Made by a program: the position numbers and the translations under genes. A stretch of 64,000 nt of DNA, from positions 62,001-126,000 of the forward strand of contig NZ_NCXO01000001.1 in the NCBI RefSeq assembly GCF_002104795.1, given 5' to 3'. This DNA is from Mycolicibacillus koreensis. Lineage in GTDB: Bacteria > Actinomycetota > Actinomycetes > Mycobacteriales > Mycobacteriaceae. The notes under the pieces are model-generated. The model was given only the letters and a program-made list of their open reading frames with translations, had not been told where the DNA came from and made no database searches. Shown piece by piece: positions 57,417 to 64,000 of this stretch (the first letter of the stretch is position 1; each line of letters starts with the position of its first letter).

Positions 57417-59591
57417 CTACGACGTCTTGCGTAGCACGATCAGCGAACGACCTGGGATCTCCAGGGCCGCACCGGCGTCGACGACCGCGTCGCTGGCCCC
57501 GACCGGGTCGTTGGTGTCGAGTGCGCCGGTCCATTGCCGGGCGTAGCCGTCGTTGGGGGTGACGAACTCGACCGGTTCGTAGTGGGCGTTGAAACACAAC
57601 AGGAACGAGTCGTCGACGACCCGCTCGCCGCGGGCGTCGGCTTCACGGATCGCCTCACCGTTGAGGAAGACCATCACGCATTTGCCGAAATGGGTGTCCC
57701 AGTCCTGCTGGGTCATCTCCTGGCCGGCCGGTGTCAGCCAGGCGATGTCGCGGATCTCGTCGCCGCTGCGGATGGGTCGGCCACGGAAGAAGCGGCGACG
57801 GCGGAACACCGGGTGGTTGCGGCGCAGGGCCGTCGCGGTGCGCGCGAACGTCAGCAGGTCGGCGTTGGCCGTCTCCAGCGACCAGTCCATCCAGGACAGC
57901 TCGGAGTCCTGGCAGTAGACGTTGTTGTTGCCCTGCTGGGTTCGGGCCATCTCGTCGCCGTGGGCGATCATCGGGGTGCCCTGGCTGACCATCAGGGTGG
58001 CGAAGATGTTGCGCATCTGCCGGCCCCGTAGCGCCTCGATGTCGGGGTCGTCGGTGGGCCCCTCGACCCCGCAGTTCCAGGAGCGGTTGTAGCTTTCCCC
58101 GTCCTGGTTGTCCTCGCCGTTGGCCTCGTTGTGTTTCTCGTTGTAGCTCACCAGATCCCGCAAGGTGAATCCGTCGTGGCAGGTGACGAAGTTGATCGAG
58201 GCGCCCGGGCGGCGCCCGGTCGCCTCGTAGAGGTCCGACGACCCGGTGAGGCGGGAGGCGAACTCCCCGAGGGTCTCCGGTTCGCCGCGCCAGTAATCAC
58301 GAACTGTGTCACGGTATTTGCCGTTCCATTCGGTCCACAGCCCCGGGAAGTTACCCACCTGATAGCCGCCTTCGCCGACGTCCCACGGCTCGGCGATGAG
58401 TTTGACCTGGCTGACGATCGGGTCTTGCTGCACCAGGTCGAAGAACGCGCTGAGCCGGTCCACCTCGTGTAGCTCGCGGGCCAGGGTGGAGGCCAGGTCG
58501 AAACGGAAACCGTCGACGTGCATCTCGGTGACCCAGTAGCGCAGCGAATCCATGATCAGCTGCAAGGTGTGCGGGTTGCGGGCGTTGAGGCTGTTGCCGG
58601 TTCCGGTGAAATCCCGGTAGTAGCGCGGGTCGTCGTCGAGGCGGTAGTAGGCGGCGTTGTCGATGCCGCGGAAGTTGATCGTGGGCCCGAGGTGGTTGCC
58701 TTCTGCGGTGTGGTTGTAGACGACGTCGAGGATGACCTCGATGCCGGCCTGGTGGAAGGCGCGCACCATCGCCTTGAACTCGGCGACGGCCCCACCGGCG
58801 CTGCGGTTGGCGGCATACCCGTGGTGCGGGGCGAAGAACCCGAAGGTGTTGTATCCCCAATAGTTTCGCAACCCCATATCCAGCAGGCGACGATCGTGCA
58901 TGAACTGGTGTACCGGCATCAACTCGATCGCGGTGGCGTTCAGCGATTTGAGGTGCTCGATGATCGCGGGGTGGGCGAGCCCGGCGTAGGTGCCGCGCAG
59001 ATCCTCCGGAATGTCGGGGTGGGTGGCGGTCATGCCCTTGACGTGGGCCTCGTAGATGACGGTCTCGTGGTAGGGGGTGCCCGGCGCCCGATCGGCGGCC
59101 CAGTCGAAGAACGGGTTGATCACCACGCTGGTCATGGTGTGCCCCAGCGAGTCGATCATCGGCAGGGCGGTGTCCTCGCCGGTGTCGGCACCGTCGGACT
59201 CCCCGGTGTCCATCGGGTAGGAGAACAGTGCCGGGCCGAAGTCGAAGTCGCCGTGGAACGCCTTGCCGTACGGGTCCAACAGCAGCTTGCTCGGGTCGCA
59301 GCGGTGACCGGCGGCCGGGTCGTAGGGGCCGTGCACCCGGTAGCCGTAGCGCTGGCCGGGGCCGATCGTGGGCAGGTAGGCGTGCCAGACGTAGCCGTCG
59401 ACCTCATCGAGGCGAACGCGGGTCTCGGTGCCGTCCTTGCCGATGAGGCAGAGTTCCACCTTCTCGGCGACCTCGGAGAACAACGCGAAGTTCGTGCCCG
59501 CCCCGTCGTAGGTGGCCCCCAGCGGGTACCGGCGGCCGGGCCACACGCTCGGCGCGGGTGTGGGCGGCGCGGCAGTCTCGCTGGGGGTCAT
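57417..59591 (-). CDS. treX: Glycogen debranching enzyme TreX
   Basis: An isoamylase-type GH13 enzyme that removes alpha-1,6 branches and supplies linear chains to TreY. The 724 residues (M. tuberculosis about 721) include the N-terminal CBM48-like domain, DVVYNHTAEGN, the DGFRFDLAS nucleophile strand, LIAEPWD with the acid Glu, and TCHDGFTLRDLV. First gene of the tre operon, with its own leaderless-type promoter. Confidence 0.96.
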   Translation of the reverse strand: MTPSETAAPPTPAPSVWPGRRYPLGATYDGAGTNFALFSEVAEKVELCLIGKDGTETRVRLDEVDGYVWHAYLPTIGPGQRYGYRVHGPYDPAAGHRCDPSKLLLDPYGKAFHGDFDFGPALFSYPMDTGESDGADTGEDTALPMIDSLGHTMTSVVINPFFDWAADRAPGTPYHETVIYEAHVKGMTATHPDIPEDLRGTYAGLAHPAIIEHLKSLNATAIELMPVHQFMHDRRLLDMGLRNYWGYNTFGFFAPHHGYAANRSAGGAVAEFKAMVRAFHQAGIEVILDVVYNHTAEGNHLGPTINFRGIDNAAYYRLDDDPRYYRDFTGTGNSLNARNPHTLQLIMDSLRYWVTEMHVDGFRFDLASTLARELHEVDRLSAFFDLVQQDPIVSQVKLIAEPWDVGEGGYQVGNFPGLWTEWNGKYRDTVRDYWRGEPETLGEFASRLTGSSDLYEATGRRPGASINFVTCHDGFTLRDLVSYNEKHNEANGEDNQDGESYNRSWNCGVEGPTDDPDIEALRGRQMRNIFATLMVSQGTPMIAHGDEMARTQQGNNNVYCQDSELSWMDWSLETANADLLTFARTATALRRNHPVFRRRRFFRGRPIRSGDEIRDIAWLTPAGQEMTQQDWDTHFGKCVMVFLNGEAIREADARGERVVDDSFLLCFNAHYEPVEFVTPNDGYARQWTGALDTNDPVGASDAVVDAGAALEIPGRSLIVLRKTS

Positions 59592-59603
59592 GGACCGACC
59601 CTA
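59592..59603 (-). promoter_or_regulatory. Leaderless -10 element for treX
   Basis: On the minus strand TAGGGT (59603 to 59598) ends six bases before the treX ATG. Confidence 0.55.
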
Positions 59604-59635
59604 TCCGCGACGGAAGCGGGCCGTACGGAGGACGG

Positions 59636-61813
59636 TCACCACCACCCGGTCACGGCGGCGAGTTGGCGGCCCAGCTCACCGGCCATCGTGCGCATGTAGC
59701 TCGCCGACAGGTGATGGGAGTCGTGGTAGACCATCACGTTGCCCTCGACCGCCCGGCAGACGTCGGCACGGCACACCGCGTCGGTCATGTCGAGGGGCTT
59801 GAGCACCGGGAACCGGTCGACGAACTCCAGTGTCGGGTTCGTTTCGGCCAGCAGGTCAGAACGTTTTCCTCCGCAGGAGACCGCGTTGCCGCCCTTGGCC
59901 AGGCAGTCCGGCGGCACCACCGCTTTGCCGTCGGAGACCAGCCACGGGGTGTCACGCATCGCCAGCACCGGGATGTTGTTGTCCTGGAAGCGTTCCCAGA
60001 TGCCAATGTAGGTCGCCGGCATGACGTCGCCGGGTTTGATGTTCCACGGGCGGGTGGAGGTGGTGAACACGTAGTCGGGCGCGTCGGCAACGAGTTTGTC
60101 CATGGTGCGCTGCACCCAGTCGTGGCATTGCGGATAGGCGGCGTTGCTGCCCATGATCCGCGGCACCTTCTGCGTCGACAGCGCGCACCCCATCTTCAGA
60201 TACGTCACCACCTTGAAGTGGTGGCGGCGGCCCAACAGGTCCAGCGCGGTCAACCAGTGTTCGGCGTGCGAACCGCCGGCCAGGGCGATGGTGCGGGTGG
60301 CGTCGTGGTCGCCGTAGCTGCAGTTGATGATCTCGGGGTTCTTGAACGTGCTGATGCAGCCGTCGATGGTGGAGGCCGGCAGGTCCTTCTTCGCCTCCAG
60401 CACGGTGGGCCGCATCCGCAGCTTGGGCACCCGCACGTGGTTGAGCAGCGCCCGCGCCCCCGGGTAGTCGCGGGCACTGAGCCCGGCGAGTTCCTTGCCG
60501 CTGGACCGCTGCACGGTGACGTGCTCGCGCCAGGTGAACGACGTGGCGGTCAGGGTCACCCCCAGCAGGGCCACCACCGACCCCAACACGATCGTCGGGC
60601 GGCGCATCCGCACCCGCCACGGCACCGCCGCCACCACGGGGGCGGCCACCGGATCGGTTTTGCGGATCCGCAGCGGGTCCTCGACGAACCGCATGGTCAG
60701 ATACGCCAGCACCCCGGAGATCACCAGCACCGCGGTGCCCTCGAGCACGCTGGCGTGCCTGTTGCCGCTGTAGGACAGCCAGAAGATCAGCAGTGGCCAG
60801 TGCCACAGGTACAGCGAGTACGCCATCGAGCCCAGAGTCATCAACGGTCCGGCCGCCAGGATCCGGTTGGGCAGCGGCATCGCGTCGGTGCCGGGGGTGG
60901 CGTGCCGGTTGGCCCCGGCCAGGATGAACAGCACGGTCGCCCCGACCGGGACCAGCGCCCACGGGCCGGGGAACTCGTTGACCCCGTCGATGAGCGCGCC
61001 GCAGGACAGGATCGCCGCCAGCGCCACGGTGGCCACCACCGTGCGCAGCCACAGCGGCCAGCGGATATAGGTGACCAGCGCCCCGGCCAGCGCCCCGATC
61101 AGCAGTTCCCAGCCGCGCGCGAAGCTGTCGTAGTAGGCCAGGGCCTGATTGTCCTGGTGGGCGAAGATCGCGTAGACGAACGACGCCACCGTCAGCGCGG
61201 TCAGCACCACGATGAACACGATGCGCATCCGCGCCGGCGAGAGCAGCCGGCGTCCCAGGTAGCCGAGCCCGAAGATCAGCAGCAGAAACGAGACGTAGAA
61301 CTGGCCCTGGACCGACATCGACCAGATGTGCTGCAGCGGACTGACGGCCTCACCGGCCTGCAGATAGTCCGCGGCGGTGTTGGCCAGCTCCCAGTTCTGG
61401 TAGTAGCCGAGGCTGGCCAGGCTCTGGTCGGCGAAGGCCTCCCAGCGGGTCTGCGGCTGGATCAGGATGGTCAGCACCGCGCAGCCGGCGAGCACCACCA
61501 CCAGCGCCGGCAGCAGCCGGCGCACCAGCCGGGTCAGCTGCGGGCGCAGCGCCAGCGACGCGGTCGGATTCAGTGCCGCACGCAGCAGTTTTCCGCCGAA
61601 GAAGAAGCCCGAGAGCGCCAGGAAGACGTCGACGCCGCCGGAGACCCGGCCGAACCAGACGTGGAACATCGCCACCAACGCGATCGCGATCCCGCGCAGT
61701 CCGTCCAGGTCGTGGCGGTAGAACCCGGACGTGCGGGTACCCATCTCCGGGCGAGCGGGCGTCGTGGTAATCGCGGGCCGCGGTGTGGGCCGGCGTGCGG
61801 TCAGCGTCGTCAT
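59636..61813 (-). CDS. OafA-like acyltransferase with SGNH domain (Rv1565c-like)
   Basis: A 725-residue envelope O-acyltransferase. The N-terminal acyltransferase-3 domain (about 30-410, ten or more membrane helices) opens with RHDLDGLRGIAIALV and contains the ALSGFF motif. The C-terminal periplasmic SGNH domain has GGSHAEHW (nucleophile Ser) and DSHHLS (Asp-x-x-His) near the end. Such fusions acylate cell-wall or surface glycans; the target is unknown. Length matches Rv1565c (about 729). A TAGATT element lies 12 bases upstream of the ATG. Confidence 0.92.
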   Translation of the reverse strand: MTTLTARRPTPRPAITTTPARPEMGTRTSGFYRHDLDGLRGIAIALVAMFHVWFGRVSGGVDVFLALSGFFFGGKLLRAALNPTASLALRPQLTRLVRRLLPALVVVLAGCAVLTILIQPQTRWEAFADQSLASLGYYQNWELANTAADYLQAGEAVSPLQHIWSMSVQGQFYVSFLLLIFGLGYLGRRLLSPARMRIVFIVVLTALTVASFVYAIFAHQDNQALAYYDSFARGWELLIGALAGALVTYIRWPLWLRTVVATVALAAILSCGALIDGVNEFPGPWALVPVGATVLFILAGANRHATPGTDAMPLPNRILAAGPLMTLGSMAYSLYLWHWPLLIFWLSYSGNRHASVLEGTAVLVISGVLAYLTMRFVEDPLRIRKTDPVAAPVVAAVPWRVRMRRPTIVLGSVVALLGVTLTATSFTWREHVTVQRSSGKELAGLSARDYPGARALLNHVRVPKLRMRPTVLEAKKDLPASTIDGCISTFKNPEIINCSYGDHDATRTIALAGGSHAEHWLTALDLLGRRHHFKVVTYLKMGCALSTQKVPRIMGSNAAYPQCHDWVQRTMDKLVADAPDYVFTTSTRPWNIKPGDVMPATYIGIWERFQDNNIPVLAMRDTPWLVSDGKAVVPPDCLAKGGNAVSCGGKRSDLLAETNPTLEFVDRFPVLKPLDMTDAVCRADVCRAVEGNVMVYHDSHHLSASYMRTMAGELGRQLAAVTGWW

Positions 61814-61864
61814 GATCGACCTGACAATCTACCGAATCATGACGATTTTCCCGCATCACGAACA

Positions 61865-61897
61865 CGCCGCCCGGCCGCTATACGCAGCCGGGCGGCG
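61865..61897 (-). terminator. Strong hairpin after ripD
   Basis: CGCCGCCCGGC pairs over 11 perfect base pairs with GCCGGGCGGCG; the 11-base loop can form two more pairs inside. It lies 22 bases after the ripD stop on the minus strand and before the acyltransferase gene. There is no U run, so it is a GC-stem terminator of the kind common in mycobacteria. Confidence 0.65.
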
Positions 61898-61919
61898 GTG
61901 GGGAACCGGTCGGGGCCGG

Positions 61920-62432
61920 TCAGGAATCCAGGATTCGCACCAGGTAGGGCGTCATCTCCGCCGAGCGCACCGGCGCGACGTTGACGGTGTCGGAGACCTC
62001 CAGCATCTGCTGGTTGCCCAGGTACAGCGCCACGCTCTGGCTGCCCTGCGGACCGTAGAAGATCAGGTCACCGCGTTTGGCCTGCGCCGGCGGGACCTTG
62101 CGGCCCACCTGGTACTGGGTGGTCGAGGAGCGGGGCAGTTTGATCCCGGCACCGGCGAATGCGTACTGGGTCAGCCCCGAGGCGTCGAATCCGACCACGG
62201 TGGCGTAGCGACCGGCCCCGCGGGTGGGTCCGCTGACCCCGCCGCCGCCGTAGGAGAACGGCACCCCGCGCTGGGAGAGCCCCCGGGCGATCACGTAGTC
62301 GATCATCGACCCGTTGCCCTGCGCGGAGGTGCCCGGGATCGCCGACGCCACCCCGGGGGTGGCCACCAGCAGCGCGGCGCTGAGCACCGCACCCATCACG
62401 ACGCCGAACAGGAGGGCGGCTACACGTCTCAT
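61920..62432 (-). CDS. ripD: Non-catalytic NlpC/P60 protein RipD
   Basis: A 170-residue secreted protein with a signal peptide (about 1-31) and an NlpC/P60 domain like RipA and RipB but with the active site lost: Ala84 replaces the catalytic Cys (FDASGL) and Ser133 replaces the His (SQSV), while Glu145 remains. M. tuberculosis RipD has the same losses and binds peptidoglycan without cutting it. The protein here ends right after the domain and lacks the C-terminal extension of the roughly 230-residue M. tuberculosis protein. The ATG at 62432 is chosen for the signal peptide; no good ribosome-binding site precedes it. Confidence 0.9.
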   Translation of the reverse strand: MRRVAALLFGVVMGAVLSAALLVATPGVASAIPGTSAQGNGSMIDYVIARGLSQRGVPFSYGGGGVSGPTRGAGRYATVVGFDASGLTQYAFAGAGIKLPRSSTTQYQVGRKVPPAQAKRGDLIFYGPQGSQSVALYLGNQQMLEVSDTVNVAPVRSAEMTPYLVRILDS

Positions 62433-62591
62433 CGGAGGTCCATTCTCTGAAGTCACACAAATCACTACAGTCACTTCTACAACACGGCCGGGGCAGTGTG
62501 CCACCGCCGGCGGGCATCGGCGGCCAGAATTCGCCGGACCGTGACCCGACGGTGACGTTCGGGGGGCCGAAGCGGGGCCGCCGGACTGCAT

Positions 62592-62604
62592 TACCCTCGA
62601 TCGG
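62592..62604 (+). promoter_or_regulatory. Leaderless -10 element for bioA
   Basis: TACCCT at 62592-62597 ends seven bases before the bioA ATG. The rest of the 172-base divergent gap from ripD holds no other recognised site. Confidence 0.5.
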
Positions 62605-63915
62605 ATGGCCGCGCCGACGCCGGGGTTGACCCCCGCCCAGATCAGCGCGCTCGACGCCCGCCACCTCTGGCACCCCTACAGCACCCTGGGGGTCGACGCC
62701 GCCGGCCCCGCGCCGTTGGTGGCGACCGCGGCGCGCGGTGCCTGGCTGACGCTGATCCGCGACGGTGAGCCCGTCGAGGTCCTCGACGCGATGAGTTCGT
62801 GGTGGACCGCCGTGCACGGTCACGGCCACCCGGTGCTCGACGCCGCGCTCACCCGCCAGCTGCAGGTGATGAACCACGTCATGTTCGGCGGTCTGACCCA
62901 CGAGCCGGCCGCACGGCTGGCCGAGTTGCTGGTCGCGATCACCCCGGCGGGTCTCGACACCGTTTTCCTCGCCGACTCCGGGTCGGTCTCGGTGGAGGTG
63001 GCGGTGAAGATGGCGCTGCAGTACTGGCGGGCCCGCGAGCGCCCCGGCAAGCACCGGCTGATGACCTGGCGGGGCGGCTACCACGGGGACACCTTCACCC
63101 CGATGAGCGTCTGCGACCCCGACGGCGGCATGCACGCGCTGTGGACCGACATCCTGGCCCGCCAGATCTTCGCCCCCGCGGTGCCGGCCGACTACGACCC
63201 CGCCTACAGCGCCGCGTTCGAGGCGCAGCTGGCCGACCATGCCGACGAGGTGGCCGCGGTCATCGTCGAACCGGTGGTCCAGGGCGCCGGGGGCATGCGT
63301 TTTCACGACCCGCGCTACCTGGCCGACCTGCGGGCGGCCTGCGACCGTCGGCAGGTGCTGCTGATCTTCGACGAGATCGCCACCGGGTTCGGCCGCACCG
63401 GTGCGCTGTTCGCCGCCGACCACGCCGGGGTCAGCCCCGACATCATGTGCGTGGGCAAGGCGCTCACCGGCGGTTACCTCACGTTGGCGGCCACCCTGTG
63501 CACCCGCACCATCGCCGAGACCATCAGCGCCGGGGCGGCCGGAGCGCTGATGCACGGGCCGACGTTCATGGCCAACCCGCTGGCGTGCGCGGTCTCGGTC
63601 GCCAGCATCGAGGTGCTGCTCGACGGCGACTGGCGCGCCCGGGTCGCCGCGATCGAAGCGGGCCTGCGGGCGGCGCTGGCGCCGGCAGCGGAGCTGCCCG
63701 CGGTGGCCGAGGTGCGGGTGCGCGGCGCGATCGGGGTCATCGAATGCCACGCCCCGGTGGACATGACGGTGGCCACCGCCGTCGCCCTCGATCACGGGGT
63801 GTGGCTGCGCCCGTTCCGCACCCTGATCTACGCGATGCCGCCCTATATCTGCACGCCCGAGGAGATCGACCGGATCGGTGCGGCGATGGTGGCGGTCGCC
63901 CGTGCACTAGCCTGA
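62605..63915 (+). CDS. bioA: Adenosylmethionine-8-amino-7-oxononanoate aminotransferase
   Basis: Makes 7,8-diaminopelargonate from KAPA in biotin synthesis, using SAM as amino donor. The 436-residue class III aminotransferase (M. tuberculosis 437) has the substrate-site [11 protein letters not shown] near residues 62-72, the cofactor aspartate in [13 protein letters not shown], and the PLP lysine Lys285 in [10 protein letters not shown]. The next gene is bioF, giving the usual bioA-bioF order. Confidence 0.97.
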   Translation: MAAPTPGLTPAQISALDARHLWHPYSTLGVDAAGPAPLVATAARGAWLTLIRDGEPVEVLDAMSSWWTAVHGHGHPVLDAALTRQLQVMNHVMFGGLTHEPAARLAELLVAITPAGLDTVFLADSGSVSVEVAVKMALQYWRARERPGKHRLMTWRGGYHGDTFTPMSVCDPDGGMHALWTDILARQIFAPAVPADYDPAYSAAFEAQLADHADEVAAVIVEPVVQGAGGMRFHDPRYLADLRAACDRRQVLLIFDEIATGFGRTGALFAADHAGVSPDIMCVGKALTGGYLTLAATLCTRTIAETISAGAAGALMHGPTFMANPLACAVSVASIEVLLDGDWRARVAAIEAGLRAALAPAAELPAVAEVRVRGAIGVIECHAPVDMTVATAVALDHGVWLRPFRTLIYAMPPYICTPEEIDRIGAAMVAVARALA

Positions 63916-63918
63916 ACG

Positions 63919-63957
63919 GTGTTCAAGTCGCACCGGGGGTCAAGGAGCATCGGGTGA
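63919..63957 (+). other. Possible 12-codon leader ORF before bioF
   Basis: A GTG five bases after a TAGCCT element (63908-63913, overlapping the bioA stop) opens a 12-codon frame whose TGA overlaps the bioF GTG (GTGA). It could be a small leaderless ORF coupled to bioF, but the bioF ribosome-binding site lies inside it and the length is short, so chance is possible. Confidence 0.25.
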
Positions 63958-64000
63958 GGAGCACGGGGATATCCCCGCTGGCCTGGCTGGCCGACGTGGC
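63954..64000 (+). CDS. bioF: 8-amino-7-oxononanoate synthase, 5' fragment
   Basis: Only 15 codons lie in the window. GTG 63954 follows AAGGAG at 63942-63947, and the frame stays open to the end with SPLAWLADV, which matches the SPLAWLDAV start of M. tuberculosis BioF1. Position directly after bioA supports the call. The product condenses pimeloyl-CoA/ACP with alanine. Confidence 0.8.
   Translation, partial: MRSTGISPLAWLADV

Overview
This is a high-GC (about 70 percent by eye, not computed) actinobacterial chromosome segment from the family Mycobacteriaceae. The evidence is the ripA-ripB-moxR1 cluster, the fabG1-inhA-hemH operon with its characteristic promoter, a PPE-SVP protein, an MmpL transporter, several F420-type deazaflavin oxidoreductases, treXYZ, and a gene order that, from memory, follows M. 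tuberculosis Rv1476 to Rv1569 for most of its length. It is not M. tuberculosis: several blocks present there are missing and others are inserted here. Species cannot be named from the sequence alone.

Layout. 0-6 kb: a membrane-protein end, the NlpC/P60 cell-wall hydrolases ripA and ripB, then moxR1, a DUF58 protein and a vWA membrane protein. 6-9.6 kb: fabG1-inhA (mycolate-producing FAS-II), ferrochelatase and a conserved hypothetical. 9.7-11.7 kb: an NfeD/SPFH membrane pair and a DoxX-like protein. 11.7-22.1 kb: an accessory block on alternating strands holding a C-S lyase, a GjpA-like secreted protein, a large MmpL, DUF2207 and LemA proteins, a nitronate monooxygenase, a solitary PPE-SVP gene and a small hypothetical. 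22-28.6 kb: a Ddn-like enzyme, a DedA/TVP38 protein, and the methylmalonyl-CoA mutase set mutA-mutB-meaB. 28.6-32.3 kb: LipL esterase, OsmC, hemerythrin, a second nitronate monooxygenase and a dodecin. 32.4-42.6 kb: T-box-controlled ileS, dinB, a DUF732 secreted protein, a lower-GC HNH island, ansA, lspA-rluD, and a minus-strand operon of dodecin, lprI and a methyltransferase. 42.7-53.4 kb: dnaE1, a divergent oxidoreductase/MerR pair, a fasciclin protein, an enoyl-CoA hydratase/FadD pair, DUF488, a Ddn-like protein and ilvA. 53.4-64 kb: treX-treY-treZ, an OafA-like acyltransferase, a catalytically dead RipD, bioA and the start of bioF.

Functional themes: cell-wall remodelling (ripA, ripB, ripD), envelope lipid synthesis and export (fabG1, inhA, mmpL, fadD), propionate handling (mutAB-meaB), trehalose made from glycogen (treXYZ), translation and DNA synthesis (ileS, dnaE1, dinB), and many flavin or F420 enzymes. 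At least thirteen genes have a TANNNT -10 element ending 6-7 bases before their start codon, which points to leaderless transcription. No rRNA, tRNA, CRISPR array or insertion sequence was found.
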